NCBI GenBank assembly: GCA_020091685.1
Contig: CM034610.1
Location: 7,546,948 to 7,610,947 of the forward strand
Origin: Lutjanus erythropterus
Taxonomy: Eukaryota; Chordata; Actinopteri; Lutjaniformes; Lutjanidae
DNA length: 64,000 nucleotides
Direction: 5' to 3'
Below are positions 12,186 to 24,831 of this stretch, piece after piece. Below the pieces are notes generated by a model that did no database searches, had not been told where the DNA came from, and saw nothing but the letters and a program-made list of their open reading frames with translations. The translations under genes were made by a program, and so were the position numbers. How positions within the stretch are numbered: the first letter of the stretch is position 1; every line of letters begins with the position of its first letter.

Positions 12186-13040
12186 TGCAGTGGCAGACTC
12201 AGGCTGTCTGAAGGGCAGGGGCGTTAAAATATAAAAAGTACACTAACTGTATGCTGTGGGGCAGCAGTGCGTCAAAAGTCGTGATGCATTTTAACACATT
12301 TTGTCCACTGGAAGGACACCTGTGAGTACACTTTATCATGCTTTGTCCAGTGGAAGGCCACCTTCGAGGACACGTTACCATCTATTGTCAAATGGAATGG
12401 CACCTTAGAGGACACTTTACCATGTTTTGTCCATTGGAGGGGCCACTGGGAGGACACCCTTGAGGGCACTTAATCATGTTTTGTCCACTGGAAGGCCACC
12501 ATTGAGGGTAATTAACCATGCTTTGTCCAGTTGAAGGGCACCCTAGAAGACACTTAACCATGTTTTGTCCAGGGGAAGGGTACCTCAGATGACACATAAC
12601 TATGTTTTGCTAGCAAAAGGGCACCTTAGAGGACACTTTACCATGTTTTATCCACTAGGAGGGCACCCTAGAGGGTACTTAACCATGTTTGGCTAGTAGA
12701 AGGGCACTTTAGAGGAAACTTTACCATGTTTCATCCACTGGAAGGGCATCTGAAAGGACAATTCAGCATATTTTGTCCACTGAACGGCTCCCTAGAGGAC
12801 ACATAACCATGCTTTTGTCCATAGGAAGCCCACCATAGAGGGCACTTAATCATGTTTTGTCCAGTGGGAGGCCACTTTAGAGAGCTTAACCATGTTTGGT
12901 CCACTGAAAGGTCAGCTTAGAGGACACTTTACCGTGTTTTCTTCAGTTTAAGGACACTCTAGAAGGCACTTTATCTAATTGACTTGGACATTAGGCCACT
13001 CTAGAAAGCATTTATCATGCTTTATCTACCAAAGGTGGTA
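12186..13040. mobile_element. Minisatellite-bearing element of a second family, expanded copy
   Basis: The left terminus TGCAGTGGCAGACTCAGG and about 110 bp after it match, inverted, the right side of 50641-50866. The interior is a tandem array of about 17 units of 41-42 bp (about 12280-12970), with core words ATGTTTTGTCCACTGG and GAGGACACTT. The 42 bp period equals 14 codons, which explains the repetitive peptides on the minus strand (12199-12597). The right boundary is uncertain. The dispersed arms show the array lies inside a mobile or once-mobile unit. Confidence 0.7.
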
Positions 13041-13347
13041 TCCAAGAGGGCAATCATCCCACTGGTCCCCTTTGAGTCCACCAGTGGATATGTGGCAGGT
13101 TATATGGCTGGTGATCCACGTTGCAGACCTCTGCATTGTGAAGAGGACAAGTCATAAAAAGTCTCAGTCACCTCATTTCAGATTTCCTCTGTTTCTGTTT
13201 ATTGCCAGCAGAGGTATCCCATAATGCACAGGAACTGCCGATATATCTCTGCTACTTGCAGTTAGTGGGGGCATGAACCAGACAGACTGCCAAAGCAACC
13301 CGTCTCTCTCGGCTGGTTTGTGTCTGGTTTTCACTTTCACACACACT

Positions 13348-13406
<59 letters not shown>

Positions 13407-13771
13407 TGAACCAAATACAGTCAGAGAATACGCAACTATGCCAATTAGTCCTTGGCAGTGTTATGTGCGACTATAGAGAGAAAAAAAGCAGGTAAAACAA
13501 CGCAAGGAAGAACATTACGACCTTGTGTAATAAAACTAAGTGGGGGAGCTGCTGCGGTCAACACACGTGCACGTCCAGACACCCCAGAGAGGTGTTATGG
13601 TGAAAAATGTTTCTCAGAATTTCTACTTCACCCATCAGGATCAAGTTAAGCTTAATTCTGCCGAGAATTCAGAATTTGGCAGTGATTGGCAACACCTACA
13701 AATGGTCTTTCCTTATGTTTGTGTTTATGTGCATGTCAGTTCTACACTTTCTTAATTTTCAATTAATGTTG
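13041..13771. other. Non-coding with large (AC)n
   Basis: Apart from the microsatellite at 13351-13403, nothing is recognised. Overlapping frames at 13452-13795 have no family signature. Confidence 0.45.
13351..13403. repeat. (AC)26 microsatellite
   Basis: Perfect 53 bp dinucleotide run, impure extension from about 13339. The His/Thr-repeat peptide read across it is an artefact. Confidence 0.95.
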
Positions 13772-13775
13772 TTAA

Positions 13776-14314
13776 AGGGAAACTTAAGTATTTGAACCCT
13801 TAAATCTATTTTCCCATGATTTTGTGTCTAAGAGACTAAGGGGACAGCTTGGTCTCATTCCCAACCTGTCAGATACCAGCGTTTTGTCACTCCCCCTCGG
13901 CTTTCTGGCAACATATGATACAACTGCTGAAGTGCTTCAGTTTAAGATGCAGAGAGGCGATGACAAAGTGTTAGTATCTGAGGAGCTGGGATGAGAGAGT
14001 GTCGAATGGGGACAACTATATTTGAATTTGGTCCAGTATTGAGAGAGAGCACTGCAGTTGGCAGAGTGAAACTAAGCAACAATGTGAGCCTTATAGGCAA
14101 CAGCACTCTGCTGAAGTCTATAAAAAAAGTGCCTGTTTTTGCCACTGATAGGTTTGGACTGTTATTAAAAATGTCTGACAAATGTATGGAAGGGATCGCT
14201 ACAGATATAGACCTTTTTTTGAAGAGTAAGATATGTTTTGTTTTATTGCTTTCACCAAAATAACCAGATTCCCTTTGATAGAAACATGGGAAAAATACCA
14301 AAATCAAGCTATAA
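13776..14314. mobile_element. TTAA-flanked MITE (T2/Kolobok-like), family C
   Basis: TTAA at 13772-13775 is followed by AGGGAAACTTAAGTATT. The right end reads GGGAAAAATACCAAAATC, then a mutated CTATAA where the mirror TTAA end should be. The inner words ATTTTCCCATGATTTTGTG and GGTCCAGTATTGAGAG belong to a repeat I know as common in acanthomorphs. The 90- and 121-codon frames on opposite strands lie entirely within the element and are not genes. Confidence 0.65.
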
Positions 14315-14335
14315 TATTTTACAATGCAGTATTAA

Positions 14336-15456
14336 AGGAGCAATATGTAACAATTGCGTCCCCCAAAATACAGCAGTCCAAATTATGAGTTGTAGCCACA
14401 GACTGTATATTTAAAAGGTTGAAAACCTCTTTAATATACGATCTAAGGTTGAAGTGAGTTGCTAACTGCTTCCTCCTCAGAATTGAGAAAGCCCAGGCAG
14501 GCTGCAGGAACACTGCAGGTGTGCAAGACGAGCATTGTCATGTGATGACAACGCGCCCTCCTTAGTTACTGTTGCTATGCCTGCCAGTCTTTCTATTCTT
14601 GCACTGCATATACGCAGTTTACAGTGATAACAGTTGCAGATTTAACATCAAAATTGGGAGTAATTGTTAAAACATTCCTTAGTGACATACACAAAAGCAG
14701 GTTTTCATTTCTAGCTGACGACCGTGGATTTTGTCGGCTAAAATAATAACTCACAGGCAGATTTCGTAAGTGTGGCTGGCTGATGTAAGCTACTGCTAAC
14801 TCCTTGATTCGGCTGAGAAGTCTCCAGCTGACAGGAAACAAGAACCCTGTGAAAGTGTGCGTGTAAAGTTAGCTAGCAGCTTCGTACGTGATATAACATT
14901 AATACTAAAAGACTGAGGCTAAAGCTAGCTTATATCACCGCAAACACTGGTCGGATGGTGAAATACGACATCTACATGATAGATGACAGAAATACACTCA
15001 TTAACGTGGGAAAAGCAGTGGACCTTCACCTGGACAGACCGCAATAGTGGAAGACAGCTGGGATAGGAGCTAAGCTAACCTGTCTTAGACCTGAGACAGC
15101 AAGCCAGAATGAGATGAATTGTTGTGGCTGGAGGTAAAGTTACTGCCGCTAGTAAGCTAGTGTTAGTTGGCTGGACATGCTAACATTTGCAGCAGTTAGA
15201 GCAGTTAAAGACAGAGTTTAATCCATTCACCCCATGTGTGCTCATGTGTTTCCTGTTTTTGAGACACCGCAAAAAAGACGTCACCGTCCAGACTCATAAT
15301 ACGCCTCAGAGCCTCCTGCGCATCACGTCAACATGTAGAGAAATGCAAAGCTTGGCATCTCTAATTACGGTTGCTTAGCTATGATTGGACACTTGCTGTT
15401 TGGAGGTGGAGCTTAGTGAAAGGTCAGTTGTCTGTCGATGTAAAGCTAAGCCCTTT
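14336..15456. mobile_element. TTAA-flanked MITE (T2/Kolobok-like), family B
   Basis: TTAA at 14332-14335 is followed by AGGAGCAATATGTAAC. The interior is shared with two other places: 31475-31965 in inverse orientation (matching atttctctacat/cttagc and tcagctagaaatga words) and 38224-38665 in the same orientation. The right end is a degenerate CCCTTTTA near 15450, located by comparison with the 31 kb copy. It starts only about 20 bp after the end of the neighbouring family C element. No protein is encoded. Confidence 0.65.
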
Positions 15457-17374
15457 TATCCTGCAAACAAAAGCCCACTGTTCAGAAAATACACACACTG
15501 GAGTTGGAGTTCAGTCACCGCCTGTCAGACTCCATTAACATATAGCTCAGTTTAATCCTTATAAACATCTGCGCTGTGTAAAAGATTATTGATGATGTCT
15601 TATGACTCATAAATACGCTTATTCATTCTGCAAACATTCAGCATTTATTTTAACTCTAATTAAGGTGAAACAGGCAAACAATAACACAACTTACAGGCCA
15701 GAATTGAAATTTCGTGGCTGTAACTTTTCTTTAGTCTCGGATGACATATCATGGTCATTTACTTATTTCTCCCTTACCTGACCTGATAACATGTTTGCCC
15801 ACAAAATAACCAAATTTCCAATAAAAAGCGCCTCATCCAGGTCTTGTCTATGACAGTTCCCTGATGCTTAGTCATGAGCGTGACCTTTAAAACCATCTGC
15901 TGACGCCCTGGCACCATTTTTAACATGGAGTTTTTCTGTTTTATGATGTTTTCAAAGCGGTAAATGGACCTCTGGGATGTCTGACAGAGAGTGAATTGGG
16001 GGAGGTGAGGGCTGACGGTGAAGAGTCATTGACAGTTATCATGGTAACATGTGTAAACAAGCAGAGTGGATGGAGAACATAGACACCATGATACAAGACT
16101 GTCTGCACCTCAAAGGGAGCCTTGTTTCAGTGTATTTCAATGGAAGAAAGCCACATTGTATACGGCCGATTGTGTGGATGCTGCAGTTAAAGTATCCATG
16201 TGTCCCCAGTTGATCACTGGCACCAGCAATCCAAGCTAACATGCTAAAAGTTAAAGCACTGCACATTTCTAAATAAACTCCATAATAGTTGCTGCACATT
16301 GTTTACTGTGACAGAAACAGAAAGAGTTCAAAATAGCAACGGGCTCAGAGTTGCACTTCCCCTCCAAATGTCTTCACTAAAACCTCACAAGGTGGAAAAA
16401 ATCTGTGTATCTGCCAGACATAGTAAGAAAATAAATAAAAGCGAGCAATAAAACTAAATTCAGCATCTCTAAAACATCTGTGTGGGCCAACAGAGAGGGA
16501 CGTAAACCGGAAAGCGAACACATGTCTGTGTTTCCAGGTGCATCTGTTGTTTAGACACCACCACCCACGCTAAACAGCTCGCCTTGTTTTTTTTTTTTTT
16601 GTTTTTTTTTTACCAATCTCATCCTGCCTCACAAGGAGAAAATATTCACAAATATCAGGCCTTTGTAGGAGCAGAACTAGGGAGTAAAATAAAACAATTT
16701 AAAGCATTAATATTGTAGAAATAAAAATCACCATCTGAAACCAAAGAAAGGTAATGATAAAAATGATGATGATGATGATGAAATCACCTTTATGAAAGCT
16801 GCATAATACATTTTATCCTTCCCACTGTGTTGTATGTAAATAGAGTGCAGGAGATAGAATGAACAGTGGTAAATGCCATGGATGAACACAAAAAAAAAAA
16901 AACTACTGTTACCAACTGTTCACACCTACACGATGGAAAAACGCAGGGTATCAGTAATTTTGAATTGAACCTTAATAGTCAGTCAGTTGCCAAGACTCAA
17001 AGAATCAAAACACGGCCAGTGGCACTACGTGGGGAGAGTTGAGAAACTATCAACTTTATGCAAATGAGCTTCAACTTGCCAGGGCGGCAACCAACAGTGT
17101 TCAGTTTTCCCAGTCTGCGAAATAGGATACACCCACACCAACTGGCACAAGCGCAGAAACAGGCCTGCAAAGCCTATCGATTCTGCCAGGTTGTGTGTCT
17201 CCGATGTATAATACAGATTTAATAACACACAGTACATGGTAAATACTCAATAGCAAACATGCAAGCCCTGTCAGGGTGAGCAGGGTCTGCTCTGCAAGCA
17301 AACAGATGATCCGCTGTGTCAACCCATAACAGCAGCCGAAAAGAGAAGAAGAAGACATGGCAAATATTCTGCAA
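15457..17374. other. Non-coding; unique block 15800-16020
   Basis: 15800-16020 is non-repetitive, with ordered motifs such as AAATAACCAAATTTCCAAT and GACCTTTAAAACC. This texture often marks conserved non-coding DNA, but I cannot test conservation. T-rich tracts lie at 16585-16611 and a (GAT)n at about 16763-16780. No exon seen. Confidence 0.35.
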
Positions 17375-17545
17375 AGCTAGAAAAAGATGCTCAGTGGAGC
17401 GCAGATGCCAGGCAGCAGATGGGGAAGCACCTACTGCAACAACGCCACAACTGCCAGATGCAAAGTTTTGACTGAAGTGGGTTTTTTTTGGTTTTTTTTA
17501 CTGTATTGTGTCGGTTTTCTTGAAGATGCATAGAATAGAATGGAG
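17375..17545. repeat. Dispersed repeat H, uninterrupted copy
   Basis: Contains GCCAGGCAGCAGATGGGG, GAAGCACCTACTGCAA and, later, GTTTTCTTGAAGATGCATAG. The same words occur in the same order at 24832-24962 and 25588-25690, where a 625 bp element separates them. This copy therefore shows the empty-site arrangement. Class unknown. Confidence 0.6.
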
Positions 17546-19561
17546 CCTGTATATCCCAGTGGACATTGTGGCTGTTCAGAAGGTTAATGTTTTGGCATAG
17601 AGCTGATTAATCACTATCAAGTAATCACTATCACCAGGGCAGGAATTTCCCCACAGCAACGAAGGCCATTGTCATTGCGTCCCCTAACTTTGACTAAATG
17701 CCTCTCAGAAAAATTCAACCTGCAGCCACAGTGGCATCGAGGCCCCACTTGCACTGCCTCTTTTCTTTCAATACAGTTTTTAGACACCAGTGTCTTTTGT
17801 TGAGATTCTGATTGGGCGACATCAAGTGAAATGCTGCACATATAACCAGTGGTGGATTTGATTTTGAGCCTGATATGAACTGCTGGAAAACAACTAAAGT
17901 GTGATAACTTGCTGCAAGGAGAGGGAGCTCAGGACGAGCGCAACAAGGGCAGCATGTGAATATGGACAGTAGTGTCGACGTGATATAAACTTTGTTTGAT
18001 CATGATGCCTGATGTGACTCTACAATTCTGTGGTTTACCCTGTAGACTGGAGACTCTGTTAACAGTGACAAACAACTAGATTCTTATTTTCATTGTGGTG
18101 CTGGATGCACTGTCTCTTGCTATGGAAGCCCATTATGTCCTATTATGGATCCCATAAATCATTATAATAAAAAACTTTCTAAAGATAATGACTTAGTATC
18201 TCAAAACTAGTCAGTTTCTCAAAAAGTGTTATTTAGTCATTAAGTTTCATATGATTTACTTTCTTTGCCCACGTACACATACCCAAATACAAGTATAATG
18301 AGCAAATATTTGTTTCATTTTTGTTTCATACCATACTAAAATGGTCTAATCCCATGTGAGATTACATGACACTCCCTAACACCACATATAAATAAAGACT
18401 TTCACCTGTATGTGGTTCCTAAATCAAAGGAAAGAAAGTAAAACAGGTTTAAAACAGCAACACAATGGTGAAGAAACACCAATATGCATGACATATTGTA
18501 TCTGACAAGTGAAATGTAAAAGTGTCTGTTGAGTATTTTCATGAGTTCAGCATCCTCTAAAAGAAATTAAATGATTTTTCCATTTTACTGATTAATTTCT
18601 TTCTCACATCAAGATTTAAAAGGCAATAAAAAAACTTATATAACATATGAAGCTAATCCCGTTGTTTACCTAACACACCTCAGCTTCTTTCTGAGCAGAA
18701 TAACTTTGCCATAATTTTCAGCAGCAACTCAGCTTGAATAAAACCGTGTTACAAATCTCACAAGTATGTGAATTATACGCTCAACCCTCAGCACTCCCAA
18801 AATGTACAGACACACAAAATCCTATTAAAATATTCTCTTACATCGCCAGACATTTCATTAAGGCATGCAACTGGAGCTCTCAACATGGGGACAGCTGGGT
18901 ATTTTTTGGCCATTAAATTGTACATGTAGCAACAGTCTAATACCAGGATCGTCTGAACGTTGTTATTCTACATGAGCTCCACGTTGGGATGTGGAGCGGT
19001 GCGAGCCGCCAGAGTCCGGCCTTGCCTCGGCTTCATCAATCACGGCCGCGACAGTGAATGGCAGAATAATATTGTTGCTGGTGGTTGATTGGGAAGCCCC
19101 CCCCCCTCGTGACTGTGTGTGTATGTGGGACAGGGAGAGTGTGAATGTGTGTGTTTGCATGTTAAATGTCATCTCCTGACTCTGCTTGAGTTGGTGTCAC
19201 TGATTTAAAAAAAAAAAATGGTGTCACGTGTGTGAGAGTGTCCATACCTTCTCATCAGGTATGTGTGCATATATGCGTATCACACACTGTATGAACACAC
19301 ACACTCACACACAGAGGGTGTACTTTAACTCCTTGGCGCCTGGGTCTTCCTGTAGTGCCGGAGCCGGGCTGTGCGCTGCTGGACAGGCTCTTCCCGTTAA
19401 GGGCCCTGTGGTTACGGAGGGACCATGTGCCCATTCACCACTGTTTGTTTTCTATGTCATTATGAGTCCAGCACGCCTTCACTGACCGGCCCCATCCAAA
19501 TAGTCTCCTTTGTTAGGCACACGCTCTCCCCCGTCATGGAACCATATAAAGACATTTGGCT
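17546..19561. other. Non-coding; candidate blocks at 18960-19110 and 19320-19550
   Basis: Largely AT-rich. 18960-19110 is CpG-containing and non-repetitive, with CATCAATCACGGCCGCGAC and AGAATAATATTGTTG. 19320-19550 is also GC-richer and unique-looking. Both could be regulatory, but there is no direct evidence. A short frame at 18991-19179 is not supported as coding. Confidence 0.3.
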
Positions 19562-20601
19562 ACACTCTTAGAAATAAAGACCCTAACTAGAACCATAAAG
19601 GGGTCTTTGGTTAATCCCCATCAGAAACCCTTTTTGGTTCCTGGTAGAATCTTTTATAAGGCTTCCATTTGGGAGTCTTTAGGCAAGTTCTACCAAGAAC
19701 CCAACATAAAGGGCTATACCTACACCCAGCCGTGAAAGGTTTCACCCAGAACCCCCTATGAGAGGTTCTACAGAGAACCCATCAATGGTGTAATGGGTCC
19801 AACCAGAACCCTACTAAGCATACTAATAAGAACCCAACCTGGGCATTCAACTGAGAACCTGTTTATATACCTAGGGTTTCATCCAAGACACATTAAGAGG
19901 GTTCTACCTCTTTTCATAGTCTAAGGGTTTTATCTAGAACCCATCAAGGAAATTCAACTGAGAACCCTTTTATCTGCCAAGGGTTTTAATCTAGAACACA
20001 CTCGGGGTGTTCTGAGGAGAACCTTTGTATATTCCAAGGGTTTTTATCTAGAACACACTCAGAGGATTCTATAGAGAACCATTTTAAATTCCAAGGATTT
20101 GTATCTAGAATATACCAAAGGGGTTCTACCAAGAACCCAGTTATATTCCAAGGGTTTTATCTAGAACACAGTCAGGATGCTCTAAAGAGAGCATTTCTAT
20201 ATTCCAAGGGTTTTGTCTAAAACACTCAAGGAGTTCTACCAAGAACCTTTTTTTTCCCAAGGGTTTTATCTGTAACACATCAAGGGGGTTCTACTGAGAA
20301 CCTTTTTATATTCCAAGGGTTTTATCTAAAACATACCCTGGATGTTCTACCAAGAATCTTTATATTATGGTACAAAGAATCCTTGACAAATCCTTGAAGA
20401 AAGAGCTCTTTAAGGATTATGACAATTCCTTGAGGAGCTCTTTCTTCGAAAAACGGCTCTTTGGATGAAAAGAGTTCTAGTTTTACAAAAAAAACCTCTT
20501 GATAAACTGTTTCTTCAGAGGCAAATAGTTCTAAGTAGAACCTCAGCCTTTCAGGAAAAAAAAAAAAAAAAAACTTTTGAAACCCTTATTTCTAAGAGTG
20601 T
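19562..20601. mobile_element. Minisatellite-bearing DNA element, copy 2, intact ends
   Basis: Perfect 16 bp terminal inverted repeats ACACTCTTAGAAATAA (19562-19577) and TTATTTCTAAGAGTGT (20586-20601) enclose 1040 bp. The core is a tandem array of about 57 bp units (about 19860-20360) with TATATTCCAAGGGTTTTATC, TAGAACACACTC and GTTCTACCAAGAACC variants. The same family occurs at 1902-2826. No transposase. No convincing target duplication flanks the ends, so the superfamily is left open. Confidence 0.85.
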
Positions 20602-20640
20602 TGATACACTTAGGTGTGCTTAGAGGAGTATGTCCAAATC

Positions 20641-20650
20641 ACACACACAC

Positions 20651-20688
<38 letters not shown>

Positions 20689-20771
20689 GGCTCCTCTAAT
20701 CCACATGCATGCACATCCACACACATGCAGACACACACACAAACATGCACACACACACACACACACACACA
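20641..20771. repeat. Compound (AC)n microsatellite
   Basis: Two AC tracts (20641-20686 and 20731-20771) are joined by a degenerate CA-rich spacer. They start 40 bp after the preceding element. Thr-His peptides across them are artefacts. Confidence 0.95.
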
Positions 20772-22224
20772 GCTTTCCATTCAGTCCTGCTCTCATAATG
20801 TTTCTTTACTTAACATTTAAAGTTCCTGAAATAGGAATGTTCCTGAATCAAAACTGTTTCTCCAAGGGAGTGCACGGTGAAACACCGATACCGTTTTGGT
20901 CCTGCAGTGCATTCTGGGTTATTTTGTTTGGGCAGCCACGCTGCCGTCTCCTGTGCACAGCAAGTCATTAGAAGAATGATTTGATTTGATTACGATGCAG
21001 TGGCACGCAGGACAAGAGATATTTTGTCTACTTTGCATCCTGGCAGCATCTTCTCACCACTTCTTTTCCCTGCAGAGAAATTGGAGTGTTGTTTTGGAGC
21101 AAAAAAACATTTTAAAGCTAGTAGGTAAAACTGGGCAAATGTTGTGCTCAGGATATGAGATGGGGAACGAGGGATAGACACTGGTAATTACACAGATCCT
21201 GACAAATAGCAGGTAGGTGGAGGAGCACTTGGGTTTGGGGTTGCAGGTGGAAATAGGACATAATATCCTCTAAATCTGCAAGTGGAAAAAGAATATACCC
21301 TCACTAACCTGTCCTCTGCGGTCTAGACAGACAAACATATGCATACTCCAGGGTGAAACTAAAGAGTGCAAACAAAGAACAGAATGTGTAAGAAAGCATT
21401 TTATGGAAAATTTATAAATTTAGCAGCGAGTAGAATATTTTAGGAAGATTCGTGGGTGTGAAAACCCTGTTTTTTTCCCTCTTTTTGTTCACTCATTCAA
21501 GTACAGGCTGTGTTTGAAAAGATGCAAAACAAAAACACATACTAGTTTACATTATGCATTGTTCCACTGCTGTTTGGTAACAGCAGTTACCAGTGTGCAG
21601 TGTCTATCGTACTAGCAAAGGATGATGTCCAGAGTGAAACATCACAATGGACGATGATATCATTTTATCAGTGTCTTACATCTCTGCCAGGCAAGCATCC
21701 AACATACAACCCCATGCTGGGTTTAAAAGGGTCTTCATCTGCACACCACATGTCTGTAAATTAGTTGAGTTGTGTTCAGCTTCTGAAGTAGAGCTGCACA
21801 AATAATCACAATTGCAATAAAACCACTATATGCCCAAGTGTAATATCCAAATTAGAGAACCAAATTGCAATTTTTAAAAAAGGAAAAATGTGCGAGAAAA
21901 CAGTATTATAATGAAGTCCATATCGCAATTTCAGTCAAAATAATTGTAGTCTGACTTCTTTACCAAATGGTGCAGTCCTGCTCTGAAGCTAAAGTTAGCT
22001 GGCTAGCTATGCTGAAGAAGCTAAGCTAAGGAAGCAATAGCTCAAATAATAAACGGCACAATTCAAAGACACACTGACAGCAGACCCCAGCAAAAGAGAC
22101 ACCACCAATGTAACCAAATTCTTAGGCTCACCTAACAGGGCAGATTTAATAGCAAAATAATAAATAGGACATAGAGACGTTATGTGAGAGCAGTGACCAG
22201 CAGTGATAGAGGGCTGAATGGTCA
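20772..22224. other. Non-coding, one weak repeat remnant
   Basis: 21788-21960 starts AGAGCTGCACAAATAATC and has poly-A-rich neighbours. It resembles the GAGCTGCA ends of fish hAT-type elements but is too decayed to assign. The rest shows nothing recognisable. Confidence 0.4.
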
Positions 22225-22760
22225 GTGACTGTCAGCCACCGGTGATGGACCAAGGCATTGCCCACAGGCCCAACCCTGATTCATACCCTCTTTAGGATGG
22301 GGCCCTGCCATTGTTCCAATGGTTTAGTGTTCTGAAACCCAAAAGTCCAAAAGAACTGACACTATATCAAAAGCCCAAATTTGTCCAACAGCCTGTTATC
22401 CAGTAAAATAAATGCTCTGGAGGCCCATTGCTCCAAAAATACACACTGTCCCTGCAGTTGCTAACCTTAACCCATCTAATGACTTCAGTGACAGGGGTGC
22501 ACACCGACTGAGGTAAAACTCTGACAATGGGAATTTGTCTGTGACAGTAAAACTGCTTGAATTGCTTGTTGTAAGGCCAAAAAGGTAGTCTGTTAAAGGC
22601 AAAACCCCTACCGATTCGGCACCATGGACAGGGCAGACAGTCACTGAACTAACAGCTATGGGGAGAGTATATATATGTATATTTTCGGAGCAATGGGTGC
22701 TTGTGGGGGGACAATGGGCCGTTACCCCCAAATTTGTCCTGGAGAGTGATAATGTAATGC
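22225..22760. repeat. Dispersed repeat family G with internal inverted repeat
   Basis: GGCCCATTGCTCCAAAAATA near 22421-22441 is mirrored by TATTTTCGGAGCAATGGG near 22678-22695, so the unit is palindrome-like. The words around CACCATGGACAGGGCAGAC and CAGTCACTGAAC are shared, inverted, with 5440-5640. The 130-codon minus-strand frame (22396-22788) spans the palindrome and is therefore discounted as a gene. Class unknown. Confidence 0.55.
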
Positions 22761-23921
22761 ACAACATGTTAGTTCTGTCACTGGGCATGGAATGTAGTTT
22801 GATTACATCAGAAGTAGCTTGGGATCATCGGAACTGTTTTCTTCACTATTGCAAATAAAAATCTATCTGACTTGACTCAAGCAGAAATCATGTTCATGGA
22901 CGAGGTTTTGTAAGAAGTTTTGTTCACATTGTGTTTATTCACATTTGCAGAATTCCTTCCTATCTCTATCCTGTCTTTTGCTGGAAGTTACAGCAACTAG
23001 CAGCTACTACGAAACACACCATTACCTTGAATAAATTACAGATTTCTCTGTTTAACACTGTTGGAAACAGTATAATCAATATTGTATATATGTCGATGAT
23101 GATATAATACTCATCATTAGATCACAAGAAATGAAATTTCCCATTATGGTCAAATACAGAATATTTGTTGGATTTATTGCCCCGTATGCAACATTAACAT
23201 CCTTTGCCAGTCATAAGGCTGGTAAAGTTGTGGACGTGTGTTATAGAGATGGTAACAGATCTTTTATACTTATGCTACAATTTTTGTGGCCTGTGCTTGT
23301 AGCACCAGCGCTACATGCAAGAAAAAGCCTTAGAACAAAATATATAAAATAAGATCTGGTATTTTAATACTGAAATGTTATACATTATAGCTTTAAGGAA
23401 AAGACTATGTTAAAAAATTGATCAACTTTAACATTTATTCTAAGGCTTTAGGACTCAATTATAAAGATACAAAGACAAGGAAAAAGGGAGAGACGACTGG
23501 AAAAGAGGGAGTATGAATGCGTGGAAAAGAGTTCCTAGATCAGTCAGAGTCTGAGCTGTCAGAGAAAAACAGCACTCACACACTTTAAATACACACTGAT
23601 GTTGCATACAGCAGTACTGGGCCACATATTACGTGTGAAGCAAGGTGAAATATAAAACTGAACGCACCATAACAACGCAACCTGTTGATGAGATCGAGTC
23701 AATATGAAAATCAATTTGAAAAAATGGCGAATGTGTACTTAAACACGCACAGACGCACACGCTGGGGAGTAGCCTTTTCCGGCAACAACCACAGGCGCCC
23801 TGACCTGTCTGCCTTGTCACCGTTTGATGATGTCATCCGGAAGGCTCCAGCTCAGTAGCCGCCACACAGCGGCATGACTGGGCGGAGAGGGCAGGTGCTC
23901 CACATCACAGTCACTCCTTAA

Positions 23922-23956
<35 letters not shown>

Positions 23957-24831
23957 CACTTGAGTAAACATAAACACGCATTACACTGGCGAGCAGACAG
24001 CGAGACAGCGACGGCGCTGCGGTCTGCACGCACACTGTGGACGTACGGGATGCAGAAATATGAATAAACATGCTCATACTGTACATGAAACACACACATA
24101 CACACTGGTTCAACCACAAGGGTGCCCATGTATCAAACCCCACCCGGGACAGCCTCATTGTCCCTGGCAGCACTCACTGTTTCAAAGTAATGTTTTCCCC
24201 CAAAAAAACATCAACTCGATATCCACCAATTACAAAAGCCACATAATTGTAATAATCACAGAGTCGGGGGATAAATCAAGAGATCTGCAAATTAGAAACC
24301 CAAACGACTCCATCTCAATGACAAGAATGAACCGCACTTCTATGAGAAATCAATTAAAACTCAATCAGGAGCAGAGAAACACTAAGGAGCTGCCGGCTTT
24401 TATACGTCACCAGAAGCCATAAACTCACCACAGCCCCAGGGACTCCAGCTTGTGGTTCTTGTAGTGTATATTGGTTGGCTAGAGTGTGTGTCACTAGTGT
24501 CACTTTGATTTGCCTCTCTCCAATAATCTCTTCATGTTTTCCATAAAGATCAGCACATCAACTCCACATATAAATATACAAGACAGTGGGAGGCTCGCTG
24601 CCGAACAGCTTCAAAAGAGATGCACTTGTTTTTTTATGAAGACCGAAGATGCAGCTATTGTGAAAGTCTAATGTTTTCGCTTCACGCTCAAGAGGAATTC
24701 TTTGGTAAGATCAGGTTTTATTCCACGATTATATTTAAGTGGCAATTAAAGTTGGTCGAGAGACATTCGGTCTGTTATATTGCATCCAAAAGGACTGTTG
24801 AGCCCAGTGAAACAAACTCATGCAGCAACAG
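22761..24831. other. Non-coding; unique blocks 24190-24420 and 24610-24800
   Basis: Both named blocks are non-repetitive and rich in TAAT/ATTA words, such as CACCAATTACAAAAGCC and AAATCAATTAAAACTC. Their open frames (120 and 89 codons) have no recognisable domain. Function unknown; conservation untested. Confidence 0.3.
23922..23959. repeat. (AC)n microsatellite
   Basis: 38 bp AC tract with a single G interruption at 23950. Confidence 0.95.

Noticed and set aside
12199..12597. Minus-strand frames with 14-residue repeats
   Set aside because: Created by the 42 bp tandem units of the element at 12186-13040.
13273..13476. Thr-His repeat protein
   Set aside because: Simple translation of the (AC)n microsatellite; the same applies to frames at 20614-20971 and 50944-51453.
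22396..22788. 130-codon minus-strand frame
   Set aside because: Lies across the palindrome of repeat family G and has no recognised domain.
23971..24173. Cys/Val-rich minus-strand frame as a secreted peptide
   Set aside because: Composition comes from the CA microsatellite at 23922-23959 and its impure flanks.
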